The notes beneath the pieces were generated by a model. The model had not been told where the DNA came from. It ran no database searches and saw nothing but the letters and a program-made list of their open reading frames with translations. Below, piece after piece: positions 7,903 through 18,586 of a stretch of DNA of 64,000 nt (the stretch's first letter is position 1; every line of letters starts with the position of its first letter). Made by a program: the position numbers and the translations under genes. This DNA comes from Bradyrhizobium sp. 149 (GTDB lineage: Bacteria > Pseudomonadota > Alphaproteobacteria > Rhizobiales > Xanthobacteraceae), in contig NZ_JADPKK010000022.1 of NCBI RefSeq assembly GCF_023073915.1, forward strand, positions 62,001 to 126,000, given 5' to 3'.

Positions 7903-8500
7903 ATGACTTGCAAAAAAATGGACCAGCAAAAGCTCGATCGTGCGATCGGTCATCGCGTGAAGACGCTTCGGACGCAGGCCGGCATGACGCTGAACGAACT
8001 GGCAGCGCGCTCCGGCGTCAGCCGGGCCATTGATCGGGCGGGTGGAGCGGGCGCAGAGCAGTGCGACGGCTGCGCTGCTGGGAAAGCTTTGCGCCGCGCT
8101 CGACGTGTCGCTCAGCGATGTCGTCGCGCTGGCCGAGAAGCCGCCGGAGCGGCTGGTGCGGCTCGCCGACCAGCCGCACTGGCGCGATCCCGAGAGCGGC
8201 TATCGCCGCCGGCACGCCTCGCCGACGGATGCGGCGAGCGGCATCGAGATCATCGTCGTCGATCTGCCGGCCGGCGCGCGGGTGCCGTACAGCCCTTGGG
8301 GCCGTAACGCCTTTACCCAGCAGCTCCTGATGCTGGAGGGCGCGATCGCCGTGCACATCGACGCTAAGGCGGTGCGGCTGCGCGAGGGCGACTGTCTGGA
8401 TTTTGACGTGATGCGCGCGGTGATCTTCGAAAACGAGACCAGACAGGACGCGCGCTACGTCATCATCACGCGCCGCGGCGCTTCCTATGGAAAAATGTGA
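7903..8500 (+). pseudogene. XRE-family regulator with cupin domain, frameshifted
   Basis: Two overlapping frames together make one ordinary XRE-cupin regulator. The first encodes the helix-turn-helix up to LNELAARSGVSRA. The second resumes with MIGRVERAQSSATAALLGKLCAAL and runs through the cupin (WGRNAFTQQLLMLEGAIAVH, LREGDCLDFD). At about 8028-8032 the bases read GCCATTGATC where GCCATGATC would keep the frame, so one extra T breaks it. Such proteins usually control an adjacent exporter or acetyltransferase; a GNAT gene follows. A sequencing error could explain the break. Confidence 0.75.
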
Positions 8501-8540
8501 TGATGCCGATGCGAAATGAAATCCTGGAGTGAACCTGGCG

Positions 8541-9008
8541 ATGCAGATCCGAACCGGCGACACCTTTGATCCACGCGTCATCGCGCTGCTCGATCATCAC
8601 GTCACGGCTGCGCGGGCGCAGACGGCGCCGGGCGGCGCCCACGCGCTCGATCTCTCCGGGCTGCGCGCGCCCGACATCGCGTTCTGGACCGGCTGGGACG
8701 GCGAGACGCTGGTCGCGGTCGGCGCGCTGAAGACGCTATCGGCTTCGCATGGCGAGGTGAAGTCGATGCATACGGTCCAGACCACGCGACGGCGCGGATT
8801 TGGCGGCGAGATGCTCCGCCACATCATCACGCAAGCCCGCGCGCGCGGCATGAGGCGGCTCAGCCTCGAGACCGGCTCGTGGGACTATTTCAAGCCGGCG
8901 CACGCGCTCTACCGGGCGCATGGCTTTGTCCTCTGCGGCCCGTTCGAGGGTTATGTCGTGGATCCCAACAGCCTGTTCCTGACGCTCGATCTGTCGGCGG
9001 GCCGGTAA
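8541..9008 (+). CDS. GNAT family N-acetyltransferase
   Basis: A 155-residue GCN5-related acetyltransferase. The acetyl-CoA binding signature is QTTRRRGFGGEMLRHIITQARARG (R-R-x-G-x-G type), and the C-terminal motif is LETGSWDYFKPAHALYRAHGF. The start is the ATG at 8541 with GGAG about eleven bases before it; an in-frame GTG at 8529 is possible. It lies directly after the XRE-cupin regulator, whose family commonly sits with an acetyltransferase gene. The acceptor substrate is unknown. Confidence 0.88.
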   Translation: MQIRTGDTFDPRVIALLDHHVTAARAQTAPGGAHALDLSGLRAPDIAFWTGWDGETLVAVGALKTLSASHGEVKSMHTVQTTRRRGFGGEMLRHIITQARARGMRRLSLETGSWDYFKPAHALYRAHGFVLCGPFEGYVVDPNSLFLTLDLSAGR

Positions 9009-9009
9009 C

Positions 9010-9537
9010 TCAGGAGCGCGTCTCCTCGATCCTGTCAAGCACGCGCTCGGGGGCGATGTCCCGGCTTGCCTCCTCCAGATCGCGCTTCGAGTCGGGCTGG
9101 ACGTCGAGCCGCTCGGCGATTTGCGTGAGGAGGCGGGCGACCTTGGTCAACTCGTGCTCGGCGAGCAGGCTGATCTGGAGATCGAGATCGGCGCGCTTGT
9201 CCGCTGCCGCGGTCATGCGGTTCTGCGAGATCAGCACGAAGGTCGACAGGAAGATCGCCTCGACCGAAGCAACCATCGCCAGCACCACGAAACTCTCGTC
9301 CCAGGCCGGGATTCCCGGCAGCCAATGCAGATTGGCAATGATCCAGAAGCCGAACACCGCGACATGGAGGTAGACGAAAACCATGCTGCCCGTGAAGGCC
9401 GTGATGGCGTCGGCAAGCTTTTCCTGGCCCCTGGCCGCGCGCTGCTCCTGGCGGCGGCGCTCGACCAGGGCCTGGATGTTACGCTCGAGCGTCGGGCTCA
9501 ATCCCTCGCCGGGATCATGGGTGATGTCGTTACGCAC
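9010..9537 (-). CDS. DUF1003 membrane protein
   Basis: A small inner-membrane protein with two hydrophobic segments, GSMVFVYLHVAVFGFWIIAN and FVVLAMVASVEAIFLSTFVL. They are joined by the short loop LHWLPGIPAWDES, and a charged tail follows (QNRMTAAADKRADLDLQISL). This pattern is that of DUF1003, whose function is unknown. The start is uncertain: I used GTG at 9537, because the longer reading begins at TTG only 24 bases from the divergent LacI gene. Confidence 0.72.
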   Translation of the reverse strand: MRNDITHDPGEGLSPTLERNIQALVERRRQEQRAARGQEKLADAITAFTGSMVFVYLHVAVFGFWIIANLHWLPGIPAWDESFVVLAMVASVEAIFLSTFVLISQNRMTAAADKRADLDLQISLLAEHELTKVARLLTQIAERLDVQPDSKRDLEEASRDIAPERVLDRIEETRS

Positions 9538-9647
9538 GCGGCGGCAACGGCCGACGGACGAGGCTGTTCCTACAACAATGGCGGGAAATGCCCGCCGTCC
9601 CTCAAAATGAGTTGCGAACCTCAAAACACCTCTGCTAGCCTCCGGTC

Positions 9648-10691
9648 ATGGCAGACACGCTCACCGCGACCGCGCTGACGCTCAAGGACATCGCCCGCCA
9701 GGCCGGCGTCAGCCTCGCGACGGTCGACCGCGTTCTGCACAATCGTCCGGGCGTGCGGCCCGATACGGTCCGGCGTGTCAGGGAAGCGATCGAGCGCAAT
9801 TCGTTCCAGCCGCATGTGGCCGCCGCCGAGCTCGCCCGCGGCCGCGCCCGCCGGTTTGCCTTCGTGATGCCCGCGGGGCCGAACCCGTTCATGCAGCAGA
9901 TCCAGGACTATCTCGGCGAGATGTCGGCCTGGCTGTCGGCCCGCCGCCTCGGTGTGGAGACCGTCGCAACCGACGTGTTCGATCCGTCCGTGCTCGCCGC
10001 TTCGCTGGAAGGGCTCTCCGACGATTACGACGGCATCGCCGTGGTGGCGCTGGACCATCCGGGCGTGCGCGCAGCCATCGACGATCTCGTCGATGCCGGC
10101 GCCAAGGTCGTCACACTGGTCTCGGACGTGCCGTCGTCGCGCCGGCACCATTATGTCGGCATCGACAACATCGCGGCGGGGCGCGCCGCCGGCGCACTGG
10201 TCGGGCGGCTGGTCGGCCAGAAGTCCGGCAAGGTTGCGATCGTCGCGGGCTCGCAGGGCCTGCGCGACCATGCCGAGCGCATCTTTGGCTTCAACCAGGT
10301 GATGGCGTCGGAATTCCCCAGCCTCAGCGTGCTGCCGGTGCTGGAAGGACGCGACGAGGACGGCCGTTCAGAACAGCTGTTGGCGCGGCTGTTGGACAAG
10401 CATGCTGACATTGTCGGCCTTTATAACGTCGGCGCCGGCACGCAGGGCGTCGCCAACGCGTTGAATGATTCTTGCCGCGACAAGCAGGTGGTGTTCGTCG
10501 GCCACGACGTCACCGCGCTGACGCGCCGGCTGCTGCTGCAGGGCGTGATGGACGCGGCGATCTCGCAGAACCCCGGACACGAAGCGCGCGCCGCCGTGCG
10601 CGTGCTGCTCGCGCTCGCCCGTGGCGAGCCGATCTTGCGCGAGCAGGAGAGGATCAGGATCGACATTGTGATGCGGGACAATCTGCCTTAG
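9648..10691 (+). CDS. LacI family transcriptional regulator of the sugar locus
   Basis: A 347-residue repressor. The N-terminal helix-turn-helix TLKDIARQAGVSLATVDRVLHNRPGVRPDTV is a textbook LacI head, followed by a periplasmic-binding-protein-like sensor domain (about 60-345) that would bind a sugar. It is the first gene of the locus and points the same way as xylB, 78 bases upstream of it, so it most likely controls the downstream genes and itself. CTCAAAA occurs twice at 9601 and 9620, ahead of the gene; whether this is an operator is not known. Confidence 0.88.
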   Translation: MADTLTATALTLKDIARQAGVSLATVDRVLHNRPGVRPDTVRRVREAIERNSFQPHVAAAELARGRARRFAFVMPAGPNPFMQQIQDYLGEMSAWLSARRLGVETVATDVFDPSVLAASLEGLSDDYDGIAVVALDHPGVRAAIDDLVDAGAKVVTLVSDVPSSRRHHYVGIDNIAAGRAAGALVGRLVGQKSGKVAIVAGSQGLRDHAERIFGFNQVMASEFPSLSVLPVLEGRDEDGRSEQLLARLLDKHADIVGLYNVGAGTQGVANALNDSCRDKQVVFVGHDVTALTRRLLLQGVMDAAISQNPGHEARAAVRVLLALARGEPILREQERIRIDIVMRDNLP

Positions 10692-10769
10692 CGGCAGGGA
10701 TTCAAAACGACCCGTTGCGGCAAGCCGACTGTGAGCTCGCGCACCGCAACAGGCGAAAGGGAAGATAGC

Positions 10770-12224
<1,455 letters not shown>

Positions 12225-13547
12225 GTGAACGCGTTAGCGAAATTCTTCGATGCAAGCACGCCTGTCGCCTTCGCCGGCAAGGACGCGGGAAACACGCCCG
12301 CCTTCCGCTGGTACGACAAGGACCGCCTTGTTCACGGTCGTCGACTGGAGGACCATCTGCGCTTTGCGGTCTGCTATTGGCACTCGCTGTGCTGGCCGGG
12401 CGGCGATCCCTTTGGCGGCGAGACGTTCCTGCGGCCCTGGCAGCACGGCACCGATGCGATGGCGCAGGCGCGCGCCAAGGCCGATGTCGCTTTCGAGCTG
12501 TTTCGCCTGCTCGACGTGCCCTTCTTCACCTTCCACGACGTCGATGCGGCGCCGGAAGGCAACTCGCTCCGCGAGTCCGTCGCCAACCTCAACGCGATCG
12601 CCGATCTGTTCGAAGCGAAGATGGCGCAAAGCAAAGTGCGCCTGCTCTGGGGCACCGCCAATCTGTTCACGCATCGCCGCTACATGGCAGGCGCGGCCAC
12701 CAACCCGGACCCTGACATCTTTACTTATGCCGCGGGTCAGGTCCGCGCCGCGCTGGAAGTGACGCACCGTCTCGGCGGCCAGAACTACGTGCTGTGGGGC
12801 GGGCGCGAGGGCTATGAGACCCTGCTCAACACCGATCTCAAGCGCGAGCTCGACCAGCTCGGCCGCTTCGTTTCGCTCGTCGTGGAGCACAAGCACAAGA
12901 TCGGCTTCAAGGGGCCGATCCTGATCGAGCCGAAGCCGAAAGAGCCGACCAAGCATCAATATGATTTCGACGTCGCCACCTGCTACGGCTTCCTCGCGCG
13001 CTACGATCTGCTGAAGGACGTCAAGCTCAACATCGAGCAGAACCACGCCATCCTCGCCGGTCACTCCTTCCATCACGAGGTCGCGCTGGCGGAGGCGCTG
13101 GGTGTGTTCGGCTCGCTCGACATCAACCGTGGCGACGATTTGCTCGGCTGGGACACCGACCAGTTCGCGATGAACGTGGGCGAGCTCGCTTTGGTGTTCC
13201 ACGAACTCCTGAACCGCGGCGGCTTCACCTCGGGCGGGCTGAATTTCGACGCCAAGATCCGCCGCCAGTCGATCGATCCCGACGATCTGATCCACGCCCA
13301 TGTCGGCTCGATGGATGCCTGCGCGCGCGCCTTCATCGCGGCTGCGGACATGCTCGACGCCGGCGCGCTCACTGCGCCGCTTGCGGAGCGCTACGAGGGA
13401 TGGGCTGGGCCTGAGGGCCGCGCCATTCTTGGCGGCCAGCGCTCGCTCGCCGACCTTGCCGATCGTGCGCTCGGCCCGGGCTTCGACCCGCAGCCGCGCT
13501 CGGGCCGGCAGGAATATCTGGAATCCCTGGTCAACCGCTACGTCTGA
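12225..13547 (+). CDS. xylA: Xylose isomerase
   Basis: This enzyme interconverts D-xylose and D-xylulose using two divalent metal ions. At 440 residues it is the standard class II length. Recognisable pieces are FTFHDVDAAPEG (catalytic His), YVLWGGREGYETLLNTD and the metal-ligand segment LIEPKPKEPTKHQYDFD. NIEQNHAILAGHSFHHE, DINRGDDLLGWDTDQF and GGLNFDAKIRRQS follow. It starts with GTG directly at the xylB stop, so the two enzymes would be made together. Confidence 0.95.
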   Translation: MNALAKFFDASTPVAFAGKDAGNTPAFRWYDKDRLVHGRRLEDHLRFAVCYWHSLCWPGGDPFGGETFLRPWQHGTDAMAQARAKADVAFELFRLLDVPFFTFHDVDAAPEGNSLRESVANLNAIADLFEAKMAQSKVRLLWGTANLFTHRRYMAGAATNPDPDIFTYAAGQVRAALEVTHRLGGQNYVLWGGREGYETLLNTDLKRELDQLGRFVSLVVEHKHKIGFKGPILIEPKPKEPTKHQYDFDVATCYGFLARYDLLKDVKLNIEQNHAILAGHSFHHEVALAEALGVFGSLDINRGDDLLGWDTDQFAMNVGELALVFHELLNRGGFTSGGLNFDAKIRRQSIDPDDLIHAHVGSMDACARAFIAAADMLDAGALTAPLAERYEGWAGPEGRAILGGQRSLADLADRALGPGFDPQPRSGRQEYLESLVNRYV

Positions 13548-13559
13548 GGAAGGCCGCTG

Positions 13560-14318
13560 ATGACAAATACTGAAGCGACACCGGTCCTCGAGCTGACCGG
13601 GATCGGCAAGGAGTTCGGCGCGATCCGCGCGCTGCATGATGTCGACCTGCAGGTCCTCCCCGGCGAGGTCGTCGGCTTGATGGGCGACAACGGCGCGGGC
13701 AAGTCGACGCTGGTCAAGATCATCGCCGGCAATTTCCGCCCCAGCCACGGCGAAATCCGCTTCGCCGGCAGCGCGGTTCATTTCAGCCGGCCCGTGGATG
13801 CGCGCGGCGTCGGCATCGAGGTGGTCTATCAGGACCTCGCGCTCGCCGACAATCTCACAGCGGCGGCCAACGTCTTCCTCGGCCGCGAGCTGAAGCGCAG
13901 GTTCGGCCCGCTCGCGTTGCTCGACCACAAGGCGATGGCGGCGCGCGCGCTGGAGCTGTTCGGCGAGCTGCGCTCGGAAACGCGCCCCGACGATCTCGTC
14001 AAGCAGATGTCGGGCGGCCAGCGCCAGGCCGTTGCGATCGCGCGGACCCGGCTCTCCAACGCCCGGCTGGTCATGATGGACGAGCCGACGGCCGCGATCT
14101 CGGTGCGCCAGGTCGAGCAGGTGCTCGGCCTGATTCACCGGCTGAAAGAGCAGGGCGTGGCCGTGATGCTGATCTCGCACCGTATGCCCGACGTGTTCGC
14201 GGTGTGCGATCGCGTCATCGTCATGCGCCGCGGCGAAAAGCGGGCCGACAAGCCGATCCACCAGACCTCGCCCGAGGAAGTCACCGCCCTGATCACCGGC
14301 GCGAAGGAGGCGGCGTGA
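13560..14318 (+). CDS. Sugar ABC transporter ATP-binding protein (single domain)
   Basis: A 252-residue ATPase of the CUT2 sugar importer group. Walker A is GDNGAGKST, the signature is MSGGQRQAVAIAR, and Walker B reads LVMMDEPTAA followed by an ISHRMPDVF switch. Unlike XylG or RbsA it has one nucleotide-binding domain, as in the FrcA type, so it would act as a homodimer. It follows xylA by 12 bases, and its stop overlaps the permease start by one base. Confidence 0.9.
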   Translation: MTNTEATPVLELTGIGKEFGAIRALHDVDLQVLPGEVVGLMGDNGAGKSTLVKIIAGNFRPSHGEIRFAGSAVHFSRPVDARGVGIEVVYQDLALADNLTAAANVFLGRELKRRFGPLALLDHKAMAARALELFGELRSETRPDDLVKQMSGGQRQAVAIARTRLSNARLVMMDEPTAAISVRQVEQVLGLIHRLKEQGVAVMLISHRMPDVFAVCDRVIVMRRGEKRADKPIHQTSPEEVTALITGAKEAA

Positions 14319-15400
14319 TGGCCATGCCCTTGGAAACTCCGATCAGCTTCACCAATGTCGGCCGGATCAGATGGTGGCAGCGCGGCATCTTCGCCTCCCA
14401 GACCGGCTATGTCCTGCTCGCGCTGGCGGTGCTGCTGGTGGTCATGCATTTCGCCAGCCCGTATTTCTTCACCGAAGGCAACATCCAGAACGTGGCGAAG
14501 AATTTCTCCTTCATCGCCATCGCCACGCTCGGGGTCACCTTCGTGATCATCACCGGCGGCATCGATCTGTCGGTCGGCTCGATGATGTGCTTCTCCGCCA
14601 TGATCACCTCGATGGTGATGACCGAGCTGTCGGCGCCCGGTTCGCCCGCGGGCTCCCTGTTCGTGCACATGGCGGCCGACGGCAAGACCGTGCTGGCCAA
14701 TGTTCCCGGCCTGATCTTGCTGGTCTCGCTCCTCGCCGGCCTCGGCGTCGCGCTGCTCGCCGGCCTCGTCAACGGCTTCTGTATCGCCGTGCTCGGCCTG
14801 TCGCCCTTCGTCACCACGCTCGGCATGCTCTCGATCGTGCGCGGGCTCGGGTATGTCGTCTCCAACGGCCGCGGCAGCTTTCCGGGCGGACCGGATGCCG
14901 ATTATTTTTACGCGCTCACCTCCGGCGACGTGCTCGGCGTCCCCGTTCCTTTCATTTATTTGATGGTCCTCGCGCTGACGATGGCCGTGGTGCTGCACCA
15001 CAGCGCGTTCGGCCGTCACGTGTTCGCGCTCGGCGGCAATGAGAAGGCAGCCGAACTCACCGGCATCCCGGTCGTGCGGGTGAAGATCGAGGTCTATGTG
15101 ATCTGCGCGCTCGCCGCGGGCCTCCAGGGCATCATCATCTCCGGCTGGCTTGGATCGGCGCCGGCCAACATGGCAACATCCTACGAGCTCAACGTGATCG
15201 CCGCGGCCGTCATCGGCGGCGCCAATCTCGCCGGCGGCATCGGCGGTCCGTTAGGGGCCATCGTCGGCTGCGTGCTGCTCGAGGTGATCCGCAACGGCCT
15301 CGTGCTGGCCCAGGTCAGCTCCTATTGGCAGCAGACGCTGGTGGGCGTGATCATCATCCTGGCCGTGCTGGTCGACCGCATCCGGTCGCGGATGACCTGA
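14318..15400 (+). CDS. Sugar ABC transporter permease
   Basis: A 360-residue inner-membrane permease of the CUT2 family (RbsC/XylH/FrcC type). The conserved early helix reads TLGVTFVIITGGIDLSVGSMM, and the later VIAAAVIGGANLAGGIGGPLGAIVG loop also fits. About nine or ten hydrophobic segments are visible. The ATG at 14318 overlaps the ATPase stop (TGATG), so the two are coupled. It would form the channel taking a monosaccharide from the binding protein encoded next. Confidence 0.9.
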   Translation: MAMPLETPISFTNVGRIRWWQRGIFASQTGYVLLALAVLLVVMHFASPYFFTEGNIQNVAKNFSFIAIATLGVTFVIITGGIDLSVGSMMCFSAMITSMVMTELSAPGSPAGSLFVHMAADGKTVLANVPGLILLVSLLAGLGVALLAGLVNGFCIAVLGLSPFVTTLGMLSIVRGLGYVVSNGRGSFPGGPDADYFYALTSGDVLGVPVPFIYLMVLALTMAVVLHHSAFGRHVFALGGNEKAAELTGIPVVRVKIEVYVICALAAGLQGIIISGWLGSAPANMATSYELNVIAAAVIGGANLAGGIGGPLGAIVGCVLLEVIRNGLVLAQVSSYWQQTLVGVIIILAVLVDRIRSRMT

Positions 15401-15493
15401 AATGACGTCGTTCGGGAGGGCAACGAAAATGCCGCCTGTCCGCTTCCCGGACGATCTTGAGAGGACGGGCGCCAAAGAAGGGTGGAGGAGACG

Positions 15494-16426
15494 ATGAGAA
15501 AATTTCTTCTTGCCGGCATCGCCGTCGCGATGATGGCAACGCCGGCGTTTGCCGCGAACTACCGTTTCGTGATCGTGCCAAAGGCGATGAACAATCCGTT
15601 CTTCGATTTCGCGCGCGACGGCTGCCTGAAGCGTGCCAAGGAGCTCGGCAATATCGAGTGCATCTACAAGGGGCCGGTCGAGCACGAGCCGGCGACGCAG
15701 GCCCAGATCATCCAGGACTTCGTCACCCAGAAGGTCGACGGCCTCGCCATCTCGGTCGCCGACGTCGCGGCCATGACCAAGTCGATCGATGCGGCGACCG
15801 CGGCCGGCATCCCGGTTATCACCTTTGACGCCGATGCATCCGGCTCCAAGCGCATCGCTTATATCGGCACCAACAACAAGGAGTTCGGCGTCGCCCTCGG
15901 CAAGCAGCTCCTGAAGCTGCGGCCGGACGGCGGCAAATACGCCATAGTCTCGGGTGGTCCCGGCGCCAAGAACCTCGCCGAGCGCGTCGACGGCGTCCGC
16001 GAAGCGCTGAAAGGCTCGAAATGGGCCGAGGTCGCGGGCTCTCCGACGTTCTGCAACGACGATCCCGCGCTGGCGGTGCAGCAGATGACCGACATGCGCA
16101 CCGCGACGCCCGACCTCGCCGCCATCGTTCCGATCGGCGGCTGGCCGATGTTCGCCCCCGAAGGCTTCAAGGCCTTCGCCTCCAGGAACAAGAAGGACAT
16201 TGATTCCGGCAAGTTCACGCTTGTCGTTGCCGATACGCTCAAGATGCAGCTCGAGCTGTTGCGCGACGGCTATGCCAATGCGCTCGTCGGCCAGCGTCCG
16301 CTGGAGATGGGCGAGAAGGCGATGGACACGCTGCTCGCCATCAAGAAAGGCGAGAAGGTGCCGGAGATCGTCTATACCGGCCTCGATCTCGTGACCAAGG
16401 ACAACGTAGCGCAGATGTTGAAGTAG
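15494..16426 (+). CDS. Periplasmic sugar-binding protein of the ABC importer
   Basis: A 310-residue type I periplasmic binding protein with a clear signal peptide (MRKFLLAGIAVAMMATPAFA-ANY). The mature part starts with YRFVIVPKAMNNPFFDFARDGC, which is typical of ribose/fructose/xylose-binding proteins, and includes QAQIIQDFVTQKVDGLAIS and ITFDADASGSKRIAYIGTNN. The start is after GGAGGAGACG. The sugar cannot be read from sequence; the xylA/xylB context suggests a pentose. A very strong hairpin follows the gene. Confidence 0.9.
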   Translation: MRKFLLAGIAVAMMATPAFAANYRFVIVPKAMNNPFFDFARDGCLKRAKELGNIECIYKGPVEHEPATQAQIIQDFVTQKVDGLAISVADVAAMTKSIDAATAAGIPVITFDADASGSKRIAYIGTNNKEFGVALGKQLLKLRPDGGKYAIVSGGPGAKNLAERVDGVREALKGSKWAEVAGSPTFCNDDPALAVQQMTDMRTATPDLAAIVPIGGWPMFAPEGFKAFASRNKKDIDSGKFTLVVADTLKMQLELLRDGYANALVGQRPLEMGEKAMDTLLAIKKGEKVPEIVYTGLDLVTKDNVAQMLK

Positions 16427-16456
16427 GAGCGTCACCAGCCCCGCGCTCCTGCGTGC

Positions 16457-16489
16457 CTCTCCCGCTTGCGGTTTTCGCAAGCGGGAGAG
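16457..16489 (+). terminator. Strong hairpin between binding protein and reductase genes
   Basis: A perfect 14-base stem (CTCTCCCGCTTGCG with CGCAAGCGGGAGAG) closes a GTTTT loop, 30 bases after the binding-protein stop. It is followed by only a short T stretch (GATTTTGG). It may stabilise the upstream transporter mRNA or partially terminate, separating the two following genes from the importer. Confidence 0.7.
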
Positions 16490-16556
16490 ATGATTTTGGC
16501 CGTTGGAAGCGATACTTTCGGAAGCGGGACTTTCGAAAGCAGGCTGTTGGAAGGCA

Positions 16557-17540
16557 ATGGGAATGAAAAAATCGTGGCTCGGCTCTCTCGGCGTCACCTC
16601 GCTCGGCCTCGGTTCCGCCCCGCTCGGCGGATTGTTCACTCCGGTCAGCGATGCCGATGCGGAAGCGACGATCGCCCGCGCCTGGTCGCTCGGAATTCGC
16701 TTCTTCGACACCGCGCCGCTCTACGGCTTTGGCCTCGCGGAACGGCGTCTTGGCGCATTCCTGCGGCAGCAGCCGCGTGACTCCTACGCCATCTCGACCA
16801 AGGTCGGCCGCCTGCTGCGCACGCCCGATGGCGCTGTCGGCGAGGACGAGCATTACAAGGGCGCGCCGCGCGAGCGGCCGGTGTTCGACTTCTCCTATGA
16901 CGGCGTCATGCATTCGATGGAAGAGAGTCTGGCGCGCCTTGGGCTCGACCACGTCGATGTCCTGCTCGTGCATGATCCCGATGATCACTACGACGACGCA
17001 GTCGCCGGCGCCTTCCGCGCGCTCCAGCGTCTGCGCACTGAGGGCACCATCAAGGCGATCGGTGCCGGCATGAATCAGTCGGACATGTTGGTTCGCTTTG
17101 CAGAGGCCGTCCCGGTCGACTGCTTCCTGCTCGCCGGCCGCTACACACTGCTCGACCAGGGCGCGCTGGATGCGCTGTTCCCGGTCTGCGCCGCGAAGAA
17201 CATCGGTATCCTGCTCGGCGGCATCTACAACAGCGGCATTCTGGCCAATCCGCACACGGGCGCCAAGTTCAACTATCAGGACGCCGATGCGGCACTCGTC
17301 GCCCGTGCGCTCGCGCTCGACGAGCTCTGCCGCAAGCACGGCACCGAGCTGAAGGCCGCCGCGCTGCAGTTCTGCATGGCCCATCCGGCCGTCACGGTCG
17401 CCGTGATGGGCGCGCGCAACGCGGCGGAAATCGCCGACAACGTCGCAATGTCGGAGATGCCTGTGCCGGCGGCATTCTGGCAGGAGCTGCGTGGGCGAAA
17501 GCTCGTCGACGCCCGCGCGCCACTGCCCGGCGGAGCGTAG
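16557..17540 (+). CDS. Aldo/keto reductase, aldose 1-dehydrogenase type
   Basis: A 327-residue TIM-barrel oxidoreductase of the aldo/keto reductase superfamily. Catalytic-type residues appear in FFDTAPLYGFGLAERRLG (Asp and Tyr), ISTKVGRLLR (Lys) and DVLLVHDPDDH (His). The subgroup resembles L-fucose dehydrogenase / D-threo-aldose 1-dehydrogenase, which oxidises an aldose to its lactone with NAD(P). I chose the ATG at 16557 after GGAAGG. It is two bases before the next gene, a lactonase-like amidohydrolase, which suggests consecutive oxidation and ring opening. Confidence 0.85.
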   Translation: MGMKKSWLGSLGVTSLGLGSAPLGGLFTPVSDADAEATIARAWSLGIRFFDTAPLYGFGLAERRLGAFLRQQPRDSYAISTKVGRLLRTPDGAVGEDEHYKGAPRERPVFDFSYDGVMHSMEESLARLGLDHVDVLLVHDPDDHYDDAVAGAFRALQRLRTEGTIKAIGAGMNQSDMLVRFAEAVPVDCFLLAGRYTLLDQGALDALFPVCAAKNIGILLGGIYNSGILANPHTGAKFNYQDADAALVARALALDELCRKHGTELKAAALQFCMAHPAVTVAVMGARNAAEIADNVAMSEMPVPAAFWQELRGRKLVDARAPLPGGA

Positions 17541-17542
17541 GC

Positions 17543-18385
17543 ATGATCGTCGATGGCCATCAGCATTTCTGGGACCCGGCGCGCGCCGACTATCCCTGGA
17601 TGGACGCGCCCGAGCTCACGCCGATCCGGCGCGCCTTCAGTCCGGCCGATCTCGCGCCGCTCCTGAAAGCGAACGGCATCGACGCGAGCATCCTGGTGCA
17701 ATGCCGCTCCGCGCTGGCGGAGACCGAGGAATTCTTGCAGATCGCGCATGCGACGCCCACGGTGATCGGCGTCGTCGGCTGGGCTGACCTGACTGACGCT
17801 GCACTTGGCGAAAGGCTGGACCGGTTGCGCGCTTTGCCAGGCAGCGACAAGCTGGTCGGCATCCGTCATCAGGTCCATGACGAGGCCGATCCGGAGTGGC
17901 TGCTGCGCGAGGACGTCCAGCGTGGCCTCACGGCCGTGTTCGCGCACGATCTCGCCTATGATTTCCTCGTCCGCACCCGCGAGCTGCCGGCCGCGATCGC
18001 CACCGCACAGGCCTTCCCGCAGGCGCGCTTCGTGCTCGACCACGCAGCCAAGCCGCCGATCGCCGACGGCGGAAGCACCGAATGGTTCGATGGCATCGCG
18101 GCACTCGCGGCGTGCGGCAACGCCTGGTGCAAGATTTCGGGGCTGGCGACGGAAGCGGTGTGGAACGATTGGGATGCGGAGCGGCTGTTTCCGTTCGTCG
18201 CACATGCCGCGAAATGCTTTGGCGAAGATCGCCTGATCTTCGGCTCGGACTGGCCGGTGTGCTTGCTTGCGGGCAGCTATAGCGAGATCAAGGGCGCGCT
18301 GGAGGCGTGTCTGCTGAAGCTCGGTCCGCAGGTGCGGGAGAAGGCATTTGGTGTGAATGCGAAGGCCGCGTATCGGTTGGCGTGA
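17543..18385 (+). CDS. Amidohydrolase family lactonase (L-fuconolactonase-like)
   Basis: A 280-residue COG3618-type metal-dependent hydrolase. The N-terminal MIVDGHQHFWDP carries the HxH pair; later ligands appear in LVGIRHQVHDE, FVLDHAAKPPI and LIFGSDWPVCLLAG (Asp). Proteins of this group open sugar lactones such as L-fucono-1,5-lactone. It begins two bases after the aldo/keto reductase stop, which fits a dehydrogenase then lactonase sequence. No sugar acid dehydratase follows, so the next step must lie elsewhere. Confidence 0.87.
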   Translation: MIVDGHQHFWDPARADYPWMDAPELTPIRRAFSPADLAPLLKANGIDASILVQCRSALAETEEFLQIAHATPTVIGVVGWADLTDAALGERLDRLRALPGSDKLVGIRHQVHDEADPEWLLREDVQRGLTAVFAHDLAYDFLVRTRELPAAIATAQAFPQARFVLDHAAKPPIADGGSTEWFDGIAALAACGNAWCKISGLATEAVWNDWDAERLFPFVAHAAKCFGEDRLIFGSDWPVCLLAGSYSEIKGALEACLLKLGPQVREKAFGVNAKAAYRLA

Positions 18386-18404
18386 TTGCGGCGGTCGCTC
18401 TCAC

Positions 18405-18574
18405 TTCTTCCTTCTCCCCTTGTGGGAGAAGGTGGCGCGAAGCGCCGGATGAGGGGTTGTTTCCGCAAGCGCAACTGCACAAGAATCGTGCGTGGAGAGA
18501 GACCCCTCACCGCAGTGAGGCTGTGTCTACGAACGGAGATGCCCTCTCCCGCAAGGGGAGAGGGCGCAGCAACG
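18405..18574. repeat. Dispersed repeat, CTTCTCCCCTTGTGGGAGAAG family, copy 1
   Basis: Begins with a short hairpin CTTCTCCCCTTGTGGGAGAAG at 18411-18431 and ends with CCCTCTCCCGCAAGGGGAGAGGG at 18542-18564. About fifty bases at its left end are identical to the copy at 36763. It fills the gap between the amidohydrolase and the convergent SnoaL-like gene. Confidence 0.85.
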
Positions 18575-18586
18575 AGCAACGCTCCC

